Origin: Sphingomonas panacis
GTDB lineage: Bacteria > Pseudomonadota > Alphaproteobacteria > Sphingomonadales > Sphingomonadaceae
Direction: 5' to 3'
NCBI RefSeq assembly: GCF_001717955.1
Contig: NZ_CP014168.1
Span: 3,133,501-3,197,500 of the forward strand
DNA: 64,000 nt
Program-made: the position numbers and the translations under genes
The notes under the pieces: model-generated
Databases searched by the model: none
What the model was told of the DNA's origin: nothing
What the model saw: only the letters and a program-made list of their open reading frames with translations
Shown: positions 27,583-38,530 of the stretch, one piece after another
Numbering within the stretch: the first letter of the stretch is position 1
Layout: each line of letters begins with the position of its first letter

Positions 27583-27611
27583 TTGACCGGCGGGGGTGCG
27601 AGCGATATGCC
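27583..27611 (+). promoter_or_regulatory. candidate pckA promoter
   Basis: TTGACC (27583-27588), 17-base spacer, TATGCC (27606-27611), 63 bases before the pckA start. The -35 is good, the -10 weak. Confidence 0.4.
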
Positions 27612-27673
27612 AATCAGGTCATTGAGACACGCGCACGATCGATACGACCGGCCGTACTGGGGAGACTGAACTG

Positions 27674-29281
<1,608 letters not shown>

Positions 29282-29392
29282 CCGGCCGATCGCACCCGGG
29301 CGGTGGGCCGTATCAGGCCGACCGTCCGGCACGACTCGCCGTCATGCTGCACCTGCGAGGAACGCTTGCCCGCGTGAGCGGTTATCGGTGGC

Positions 29393-30493
29393 ATGTCGAC
29401 CGTAGCAATCGCCGGATGGGCCGTTCCCGCATCGCTCGTAAACCTCGCGACGATCGCGGTCACCGTGCTGCTCGCGCTCGCGTTGCACTGGCTGGTGATG
29501 AACGCGCTTCGCCGAATCGCCGAGCGAACGCCCGGTTCTGCCGACGACATCTTTGTCAACTACGCCAAGCGCCCGCTGCAATTCATCCTCATCACGCTTG
29601 GGCTGGCGATGGTTCGCGAGTCGCTCGATCTCGGTAAGACCGGAACGATCCTGTGGGCGCGCACCGCCGGCATGCTGGTGCCTGCGCTGATCGGCTGGCT
29701 GGCGATCAACATGATCCGCGCGAGCGACAAGGCGATCTCGCTGTTCGCCGACATCTCGGTCGCCGACAACCTGCGCGCGCGCCGCAGGCGGACGCGCAGC
29801 GCGATCCTCACCCAGATCGCGCTGCTCGGCGTCGGCTTCGTGACGATCTGTCTTATGCTGCTGAGTATCCCGAGCGTGCGCAGCGTCGGCGTCACGCTTA
29901 TGGCCTCGGCCGGTCTCGCAGCGCTCGCGGTCGGCGCCGCCGCGCAGCCGCTCCTCAAGAACGTCATCGCCGGCATCCAGATGGCCTTCACCGAGCCGAT
30001 CCGGCTCGATGATGTCGTCATCATCGAAGGCGAATGGGGCAAGATCGAGGAGATCCGTCTCACCTATGTCGTGGTAAAGATCTGGGACGAGCGCAGGCTG
30101 GTCGTTCCCGTCTCGAAGTTTCTCGAGGACAGTTTCCAGAACTGGACCCGGACCGGCTCGCAACTGCTCGGCTCGGCGTTCTTCTATCTCGATCCGACCG
30201 CCAACATCGCCCGCCTGCGCGAAAAATACACCGAGATCGTCAGCAGCAACCCGCGCTGGGACGGGCGCGCGCAGGTACTGCAAGTCACCGACATGAAGCC
30301 CGACGCGATCGAAGTCCGCATCCTCGCCACCGCCCGCGACGCGCCCACCGCGTTCGATCTGCGCTGCGACCTGCGCGAAGCGATGCTCGCCTATATCCGC
30401 GACGAAATGCCCGAGGCGCTCCCACGGCACCGCGCGGAACTGGGGCGGGATGCATGGAAGCCGGAACGGGACGGGGCAGGCGGAATGCCCTAA
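29393..30493 (+). CDS. MscS-family mechanosensitive ion channel
   Basis: Inner-membrane channel that opens under membrane tension. The 366-residue protein has four hydrophobic segments (about 10-35, 60-80, 95-112 and 142-165), then the pore-lining helix SAGLAALAVGAAAQPLLKNVIAGIQMAFTEP, a Gly/Ala-rich TM3 typical of MscS, and the beta domain (IRLDDVVIIEGEWGKIEEIRLTYVVVKIWDERRLVVPVSKF) and alpha/beta vestibule to the end. It has one or two more N-terminal helices than E. coli MscS. The ribosome site is weak (GGTGGC). It precedes guaB with a 95-base gap. Confidence 0.92.
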   Translation: MSTVAIAGWAVPASLVNLATIAVTVLLALALHWLVMNALRRIAERTPGSADDIFVNYAKRPLQFILITLGLAMVRESLDLGKTGTILWARTAGMLVPALIGWLAINMIRASDKAISLFADISVADNLRARRRRTRSAILTQIALLGVGFVTICLMLLSIPSVRSVGVTLMASAGLAALAVGAAAQPLLKNVIAGIQMAFTEPIRLDDVVIIEGEWGKIEEIRLTYVVVKIWDERRLVVPVSKFLEDSFQNWTRTGSQLLGSAFFYLDPTANIARLREKYTEIVSSNPRWDGRAQVLQVTDMKPDAIEVRILATARDAPTAFDLRCDLREAMLAYIRDEMPEALPRHRAELGRDAWKPERDGAGGMP

Positions 30494-30519
30494 CCGCAAT
30501 CGTCACCCCGCACCCCTAG

Positions 30520-32046
<1,527 letters not shown>

Positions 32047-32252
32047 GCGGTGCGGTGGGGGCGGTGATCTCTCGGTCAGCGCCGCCGCATCCCGCGCCGG
32101 ACTCGTCGCCGCAATAGCGCGCTCGCGCCAAGCCCAACCCGCGGCTCGATCGACTGACGGTCGCGGGGTATGCGCGCTTGCCGGCCCCGCGCCGTGGCCC
32201 TAAGCCTCTCGGATCGCGCGCAGACGACGAGATGAGGATAGGATCTGGAGCA

Positions 32253-33188
32253 ATGGCGCTCACCACCCGGCTATCGACCAGCAGCCAGCCAGCGGACGGA
32301 CGACTCGATTACTGGAACGAGCGCGTGTCGGGCATCTTTCCCGGGATCGTGATCGACGGCGAACGCGATCTTGCCGCCGAATGGGAGACGTGCCGGCTCG
32401 GTGACATCGTCGTGTCGGTCGCGCGGTCCGATCGTGCCACGATCCGCCGCTGGAGTGGCCCCCGGCCGCCGGCCGCCACCGATCGCGGCAAGATCCATCT
32501 CCAGCATTCGGGGTTCAGCACCACCGTGCAGCGCGGCCGCTCTGCCGCGCTGGTGGCGGGTGACCTCACCTATTGCGCGGTCGACGAGCCGTACGAGCTT
32601 CAGGTTTCCGAGCGCAATGAGATGTTCGTCATCGACTTTCCGCTGTCCGCGTTTCGCGAGCGGGCGGCCGCGCCAGCGCTGGTCGTCGATCATCGCGCGC
32701 CCTCCGCCGGGTTGTTGCGGGATTTTCTCGGTTCGATCTTCCGCCAGCATTGGCCGGAGACGATCGATCCCGAGGAGACCGACGCGCTCGGCATGACCGT
32801 CGGCCATCTCATCGGCCGCTGCTTCGGGCAAGTCGGGGCGCCCGAGGCCGCCGAGTGGAGCAACGCGCGACGCCGTGTCCTGGCCTATGTCGACGCGAAC
32901 CTCGCCGACAGTTCGATGCGAACCGGGCAGATCGCACGGGCATTGTCGCTGCCGCCCCGGGCGGTTCAGGGGGTGTTCGCCGATCTGGCGACGACGCCCA
33001 CCGCCTACATCATCGACCGGCGGTTGAGCATCGCCGCGCAGCGATTGAAGGAGTCGCCGTCGACCCAGTCGATGACCGATCTCGCCTATGAACTCGGCTT
33101 TGCCGATGCGGCGCATTTCAGTCGTCGTTTCAAGGCGCGGTTCGGCGTTCCCCCCGGCACGTTCTCACGCCGCCGCGCCGACGGCTGA
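32253..33188 (+). CDS. AraC family transcriptional regulator (FeaR-like)
   Basis: About 311 residues. The N-terminal half resembles the AraC_binding_2 ligand domain found in FeaR and related activators of aromatic amine/alcohol pathways (DYWNERVSGIFPGIVIDGERDL, FVIDFPLSAFRERAA). The C-terminal half has two helix-turn-helices: SMRTGQIARALSLPPRAVQGVF, and MTDLAYELGFADAAHFSRRFKARFGVPPG, the AraC signature. I chose the ATG at 32253; 32178 and 32232 are alternatives. The TonB receptor, alcohol dehydrogenase and aldehyde dehydrogenase downstream on the same strand are its probable targets. The 206 bases before it hold nothing I recognise. Confidence 0.86.
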   Translation: MALTTRLSTSSQPADGRLDYWNERVSGIFPGIVIDGERDLAAEWETCRLGDIVVSVARSDRATIRRWSGPRPPAATDRGKIHLQHSGFSTTVQRGRSAALVAGDLTYCAVDEPYELQVSERNEMFVIDFPLSAFRERAAAPALVVDHRAPSAGLLRDFLGSIFRQHWPETIDPEETDALGMTVGHLIGRCFGQVGAPEAAEWSNARRRVLAYVDANLADSSMRTGQIARALSLPPRAVQGVFADLATTPTAYIIDRRLSIAAQRLKESPSTQSMTDLAYELGFADAAHFSRRFKARFGVPPGTFSRRRADG

Positions 33189-33307
33189 CCGGCAGGCGCA
33201 CAGGCGTTCAATCGCAGCCCGCTGTCCGTTCAAGACGGACACCGCGCCTTGCCCCATACATCCGCTCAAGCCGAACACGGCTGTCACGGACTCCTGGGGA
33301 GGAAAGA

Positions 33308-35938
33308 ATGCGTCACGTCACTCGCGCGGCGGTCAGCATAATCGCGCTTTGCACCGCTACCACTGTACACGCCAGAATTCAGCCGCAAGCCCAACCGGGC
33401 GGCGACCCGGCGAACCCGCCGGCGGCGGCTCAGCCGGCCGAGACCGGCGGCGTCCCCGACATCGTCGTCACTGCGCAGAAGCGATCGGAGAACGTCCAGT
33501 CGGTGCCGATCGCGATCAGCGCCTTCACCGCGAACGCCCTGCAGGAACGGGGCGTCGGCAGCATCGCCCAATTGTCCGGCCTGGCACCCAACGTCAATCT
33601 CGATGCGGGAACACCGTTCTCGGGATCGCCCTCGGTGCTGTCGGCCTATATCCGCGGCATCGGATCGGACGATTTCGCGTTCAACATCGATCCGGGTGTC
33701 GGCATCTATGTCGACGGCGTCTATCTCGCCCGCTCGGTCGGGGCGAACCAGGATCTGCTCGATGTCGAACGGGTCGAGGTGCTCAAGGGGCCGCAGGGCA
33801 CGCTGTTCGGGCGCAACACGATCGGCGGCGCGATCTCCGTGGTGACGCGCGATCCCGGCGACACGTTTCGCTTCAAGGCAGACGTGACGACCGGTAGCTA
33901 CGGCCTGCTCCAGGCGCGTGGCACCGCCGATCTGCCGATTACCGACGATCTCGCCGGCGCGCTGACCTTCGGCGTGAAGACGCGCACCGGGTATATGAAA
34001 CGGATTCCCTATCCCGATCCGCTTGCGGCGAACAGCGCGAGCTACACCGGCTTTCCATCATCGGGCTATTCGTCGCCGAGCGACGAGGGCGGCGACAACA
34101 ACTGGAACCTGCGCGGCAAACTGAAATGGAAGGGCGAACACGTCACGGTGACGCTGACGGGCGACTACACGCGCGAAAATTCCACCGGACTCGCCAACAC
34201 ACTGCTCGGCACGGCGGGCAATGTTCCCGGCAATTTCGGGGGCACGGCCAACCTGCCGGGCACCGCGTTCGACCCGACCGGCACGACCGGCTTCCTGTTC
34301 GCCGGCCTGTACAATTTCTGCATCGGCGCGAACACCGCGCAGATCGCGGCGCGAAACGCCCAGGCGCTGTGCGGCGTTCGCGGCACCCAGTACAACACGG
34401 CGCTGCACCAGCAACCGATCGCGGGCGTCAACGTCGACGGTAATCCGAACAACAACCTGCTGCCGTACGACAACCGCTTCCTGACCGGCAACAAGGACAC
34501 CAGCTACGCCACCGGCAATGACTTCTCGCGGATGACGAGCTACGGCTTCGCTGGAACGGTGGAATGGAACCCGGCGCCGAACACGACGCTGAAGTCGATC
34601 ACCGCGTATCGCCAGCTCGACTGGCGCTCGGGCGTCGATGGCGACGGCTCGCCGCTCAACTTCCTTCAGCTCAGTTTCGCGATGCACCAGTGGCAGTTCA
34701 GCCAGGAGGTGCAACTGCTCGGCACGTTGCTCGATGACAAGCTGCACTATGTGCTGGGCGGCTATTACTTCAAGGAAAAGGGCGGCCTGCACGACTATGT
34801 CACGTTCGCGGAAGGTCTGCTCCAGGTCGATGGCCCCAACGCCCTGGAGACGCAGAATTATGCCGGATTCGGGCAGATCGACTATCGCCCGATCCCGCTG
34901 CTCGGCGTGACGCTGGGGGGCCGGTACACTCGCGAGGACAAACAGTTCGAGGGTGGCCAGCAGGATTTGAACGGGTTCAACTACAAGCTGTTCGGGTGCA
35001 GCGACCCGCAGGGTAACATTACGCCGAACGGCCCGTTTCCGCTCGCTCCGGTGACGTGTCAGCAGGGCACCGGATACCCCGATCCCGCCAACCCGATCCG
35101 CGTCTATGCGCCGGGCGTCAACACGCAGAGTTTCCAGAACTTCTCGCCCAAGGTCGGCGTCCAGCTTTACCCGATCGATCGGGTCATGGCGTATGCGAGT
35201 TGGTCGAAGGGCTACAAGACCGGCGGCTGGACGACGCGCCTCACCAACCCCCAACCCACCGCGCAGCCGTTCGGACCCGAAAAGGCGACGACGTGGGAAA
35301 TCGGCATCAAGTCGCAGTTCCTCGATCGCAAGCTGCAACTGAACGCCGCCGCCTTCACCACCGAGTATCAGGGTATCCAGCTCAACTTCCAGCAAGGCAC
35401 CTCGCCGACGATCCGCAACGCCGGCGACGCCCGTATTCGCGGTGTCGAGCTGGAGGCGGTGGTGGCGCCGGCGCGCGGTCTGGTCGTCAATGCCTCGGTC
35501 GGCTTCATCGACGCGCGCTATACCTCGGTGTTGCCGGGCGTCCTCGCGGTCAGCGCGCCCAATGCGTTCCAGGCGGGCACCTTCGTCGGTGCGGATCTGC
35601 CCAAGACTCCCAAATGGAAGATCAACGTCAGCCCGCGCTACGAAGCGCATCTGGGCAACGGCGCCACCATGATCCTGCTCGCGGACTGGACCCATGCGAC
35701 CAGCGTATGGAACGATGCGCAGCGCACGTACCTGCTGCGCCGCCCCACCATCGACGTCTTCAACGCCAGCGTGGCTTATCGCGAACCGGGCGGGAAGTGG
35801 ACGCTGACCGCCGGCGGCACCAACATCACCGGCAACCGCTATCTGACGACGGGCAATGAGAACATCAGCGACGGGGTGTTCTTCGGCACCTATAGCCGGC
35901 CCGCCGAATGGTATGTCCGTCTCGGCGTGAGTTTCTGA
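33308..35938 (+). CDS. TonB-dependent outer-membrane receptor (876 aa)
   Basis: Energy-dependent uptake porin of the outer membrane. It has a signal peptide (AAVSIIALCTATTVHA), a linker, the TonB box region DIVVTAQKR, a plug domain (VPIAISAFTANALQERGVGSIAQLSGLAPNV... RVEVLKGPQGTLFGRNTIGGAISVVTR), and a 22-strand barrel ending in Phe (EWYVRLGVSF). The style is that of sphingomonad receptors for small organic compounds and not the long carbohydrate type. GGGGAGGAAAGA precedes the ATG. It is followed after one base by the alcohol dehydrogenase, so receptor and enzymes form one operon, probably under the AraC regulator upstream. Confidence 0.95.
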   Translation: MRHVTRAAVSIIALCTATTVHARIQPQAQPGGDPANPPAAAQPAETGGVPDIVVTAQKRSENVQSVPIAISAFTANALQERGVGSIAQLSGLAPNVNLDAGTPFSGSPSVLSAYIRGIGSDDFAFNIDPGVGIYVDGVYLARSVGANQDLLDVERVEVLKGPQGTLFGRNTIGGAISVVTRDPGDTFRFKADVTTGSYGLLQARGTADLPITDDLAGALTFGVKTRTGYMKRIPYPDPLAANSASYTGFPSSGYSSPSDEGGDNNWNLRGKLKWKGEHVTVTLTGDYTRENSTGLANTLLGTAGNVPGNFGGTANLPGTAFDPTGTTGFLFAGLYNFCIGANTAQIAARNAQALCGVRGTQYNTALHQQPIAGVNVDGNPNNNLLPYDNRFLTGNKDTSYATGNDFSRMTSYGFAGTVEWNPAPNTTLKSITAYRQLDWRSGVDGDGSPLNFLQLSFAMHQWQFSQEVQLLGTLLDDKLHYVLGGYYFKEKGGLHDYVTFAEGLLQVDGPNALETQNYAGFGQIDYRPIPLLGVTLGGRYTREDKQFEGGQQDLNGFNYKLFGCSDPQGNITPNGPFPLAPVTCQQGTGYPDPANPIRVYAPGVNTQSFQNFSPKVGVQLYPIDRVMAYASWSKGYKTGGWTTRLTNPQPTAQPFGPEKATTWEIGIKSQFLDRKLQLNAAAFTTEYQGIQLNFQQGTSPTIRNAGDARIRGVELEAVVAPARGLVVNASVGFIDARYTSVLPGVLAVSAPNAFQAGTFVGADLPKTPKWKINVSPRYEAHLGNGATMILLADWTHATSVWNDAQRTYLLRRPTIDVFNASVAYREPGGKWTLTAGGTNITGNRYLTTGNENISDGVFFGTYSRPAEWYVRLGVSF

Positions 35939-35939
35939 C

Positions 35940-37034
35940 ATGCCACACGCGATCCGGGCAGCCGTCACACGCGACGGCGGGCGAACCGCAATCGAGGCGC
36001 TGACGATCGACGATCCGCGCATCGATGAGGTCTTGGTGAAAATCGTCGCGACCGGCGTCTGCCATACCGACATGGTGATGCGCGACGGATTGCTGCCGGT
36101 GCCCCGGCCGGTGGTGCTGGGGCATGAGGGCGCCGGCCATGTCGTCGCGGTGGGCAGCGCGGTCGAGGGGTTGGCCCCCGGCGACGCGGTGGTGCTGAGC
36201 TTCGCGAGTTGCGGTGCGTGCCGCTGCTGCGTCGATCATCAGCCGGCCTATTGCCATCAGTTCGTGCCGCTCAACTTCCTGGCGACGCGCGCCGACGGCT
36301 CGACCGCGTTGCACGGGCCGGGCGGCGGCGATGTCCACAGCCATGTCTTCGGCCAGTCTTCGTTCGCGACTCATGCGATCGTCTCGGCGCGCAATGTCGT
36401 GAAGGTGGATGCCGACCTGCCGATCGAGATGATGGGGCCACTCGGATGCGGCTTCCTGACCGGCGCGGGCGCGGTGTGGAACGCGCTCGGCGTGCGGGCG
36501 GGCGATTCGATCGCGATCCTGGGCACCGGCGCGGTCGGGCTGGCGGCGGTGATGGCGGCGCGGATCGCCGGCGCGACGCGGATCGTCGCGGTCGACCGTT
36601 CGCCCGAACGGATCGCGCTGGCGCGAGACCTCGGCGCGACCGAGGGGCACGTCGCCGACGGCCGGACGCTCGATCAGTTCGGCATCGCCGGTGTCGACCA
36701 TGTCCTCGACACCACCGGTCACGCGCCCCTCGTCGAGCAGGGCATCGGCGTGCTCGGGCCGCGTGGCCGGATCGGCCTGCTCGCCGCGTTCGCGCCCGAC
36801 ACGATGATCCGGTTCGACGCCGCGCATGTGATGAGCGCCGGCCGCCTCATCATCGGCATCGTCGAAGGATCGTCCGATCCCCAGACGACGATCCCGGCGA
36901 TGATTGAGCATTGGCGCTCGGGCCGCTTCCCGATCGAGAAGCTGATCGAATTTTTCCCCCTGGACGCGATCGAGGACGCGATCGCCGCCGGCGAGAGCGG
37001 TCGCGTCGTCAAACCCGTCGTGAGGATGATCTGA
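35940..37034 (+). CDS. zinc-dependent alcohol dehydrogenase (aryl-alcohol type)
   Basis: Medium-chain NAD(P)-dependent dehydrogenase, 364 residues. Catalytic zinc ligands Cys41 (GVCHTD) and His62-Glu63 (LGHEGAGH) are present, as is the structural zinc cluster CGACRCCVDHQPAYC and the Rossmann motif ILGTGAVGLAAV. The nucleotide-site acidic residue (VAVDRSPERIALARDLGA) favours NAD+. The pattern resembles aryl-alcohol/benzyl-alcohol dehydrogenases. It sits between a TonB receptor and an aldehyde dehydrogenase, suggesting stepwise oxidation of an imported alcohol to an acid. Confidence 0.93.
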   Translation: MPHAIRAAVTRDGGRTAIEALTIDDPRIDEVLVKIVATGVCHTDMVMRDGLLPVPRPVVLGHEGAGHVVAVGSAVEGLAPGDAVVLSFASCGACRCCVDHQPAYCHQFVPLNFLATRADGSTALHGPGGGDVHSHVFGQSSFATHAIVSARNVVKVDADLPIEMMGPLGCGFLTGAGAVWNALGVRAGDSIAILGTGAVGLAAVMAARIAGATRIVAVDRSPERIALARDLGATEGHVADGRTLDQFGIAGVDHVLDTTGHAPLVEQGIGVLGPRGRIGLLAAFAPDTMIRFDAAHVMSAGRLIIGIVEGSSDPQTTIPAMIEHWRSGRFPIEKLIEFFPLDAIEDAIAAGESGRVVKPVVRMI

Positions 37035-37035
37035 C

Positions 37036-38439
37036 ATGACCGAATATCACCTGCTGATCGACGGTGCGCTGGAAGCGGGCGCCGCGACGATCGACGTGGT
37101 CAACCCGGCGACCGCGCGCGCCTTCGCCACCGCACCGCGCGCCGACCGGGCGCAGCTCGACCGGGCCGTCGCCGCGGCCCGCCGCGCATTCCCCGCCTGG
37201 GCGGCGCTCGGCTATCCGGCGCGGCGCGAGCGGCTGGAGGCGTTCGCGGATGCGGTGGCGGCGCGGTTCGACGATTTCGTGGCGCTGCTGACGCTCGAAC
37301 AGGGCAAGCCGTTGGCGCAGGCCGCACACGAGATCGGCGGGACGATCGCGGCGTTGCGCTATTTCGCCGCGCAGACGCTTGAACCCCACGTGATCCGCGC
37401 GACCGATCTCGAGCGGATCACCGAACACCGTGCGCCGCTTGGCGTCGTCGCCGCGATCACGCCGTGGAACTTCCCGATGATCCTGCTGATGCTGAAGGTG
37501 GCACCGGCGCTCGTTACCGGCAACACCGTCATCGCCAAGCCCGCGGCGACGACCCCGCTGACGACGCTGCTGCTCGGCGAGGTGGCGGCTCCGATCCTGC
37601 CCGCAGGCGTGTTCCAGACGATCGCCGACGCGAACGATCTCGGCGCGGCACTCGCCGCGCACACCGGCGTCGCGCACGTCAGCTTCACCGGCTCGACCGC
37701 GACCGGCAAGAAGGTGTTGGTCGCCACCGCCGACCGGCTCGCGCGCTCGACGCTCGAACTGGGCGGCAACGACGCGGCGCTTGTGCTCGACGATGCCGAT
37801 GTCGCCACCGTCGCACCGGGAATTTTCGCCGCGGCGATGCTCAACGCGGGACAGGTCTGCCTGGCGGCGAAGCGGGTCTATGCGCCGGCATCGCTCTACG
37901 AGGCGCTGTGCGCGGCGCTGGCGGCGCTGGCCGACGCGGCGGTGGTCGGCGACGGGCTGGAGCCGGGGACGCAGATCGGCCCGGTGCAGAACCGCGTGCA
38001 ATATGAAAAGGTGCTCGGCTATCTCGCCGACGCGCGCAACTCAGGCCGGATCATCGCCGGCGGCGAGGCGATCGCGCGCGACGGCTATTTCATCGCGCCG
38101 ACCATCGTGCGGGATATCGGCGACTCGGCGTCGCTGGTGCGCGAGGAGCAGTTCGGCCCGGTGCTTCCGATCCTCTCCTACGACACGCTCGACGAAGCGA
38201 TCGAGCGGATCAATGCGAGCGACTATGGGTTGGGCGGCACAGTATGGACCGCCGATCCGGCGCGCGGCGAGGACGTGGCACGCCGCATCGACAGCGGCAC
38301 GATCTGGGTCAACCGCCATCTGGATCTGCCCTTCGACGTGGCGTTCGGCGGCGCCAAGCAGTCGGGGATCGGCCGCCAGCAGGGGCTCGCGGGACTGGAG
38401 GAATTCACCCAGGCGCGAGTGGTCAACGTCGCGCTTTGA
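37036..38439 (+). CDS. NAD(P)-dependent aldehyde dehydrogenase
   Basis: A 467-residue ALDH-superfamily enzyme. It shows TPWNFPMILLMLKVAPALVTGNT, SFTGSTATGKK, general-base Glu241 in LELGGND and nucleophile Cys275 in NAGQVCLAAKRVY, then EEQFGPVLPI. All catalytic positions are intact and the length is close to the usual ~480. It begins one base after the alcohol dehydrogenase stop and should oxidise that enzyme's aldehyde product. It is the last gene of the AraC-TBDR-ADH-ALDH group. Confidence 0.94.
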   Translation: MTEYHLLIDGALEAGAATIDVVNPATARAFATAPRADRAQLDRAVAAARRAFPAWAALGYPARRERLEAFADAVAARFDDFVALLTLEQGKPLAQAAHEIGGTIAALRYFAAQTLEPHVIRATDLERITEHRAPLGVVAAITPWNFPMILLMLKVAPALVTGNTVIAKPAATTPLTTLLLGEVAAPILPAGVFQTIADANDLGAALAAHTGVAHVSFTGSTATGKKVLVATADRLARSTLELGGNDAALVLDDADVATVAPGIFAAAMLNAGQVCLAAKRVYAPASLYEALCAALAALADAAVVGDGLEPGTQIGPVQNRVQYEKVLGYLADARNSGRIIAGGEAIARDGYFIAPTIVRDIGDSASLVREEQFGPVLPILSYDTLDEAIERINASDYGLGGTVWTADPARGEDVARRIDSGTIWVNRHLDLPFDVAFGGAKQSGIGRQQGLAGLEEFTQARVVNVAL

Positions 38440-38490
38440 GCATCGCATCCGCCGGTCTGCGGGGCTGACACGTCGTTGCTCGACACATTC

Positions 38491-38500
38491 GTTGCGCAAC
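38491..38500. promoter_or_regulatory. palindrome upstream of GH115 gene
   Basis: GTTGCGCAAC is a perfect 10-base palindrome 31 bases before the GH115 start, flanked by CGTCG/CGACG. It is the right size for a LacI- or GntR-type half-site pair, but its role is a guess. Confidence 0.3.
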
Positions 38501-38530
38501 CGTACGACCGACGACGAGGAGCCTCGTGCG

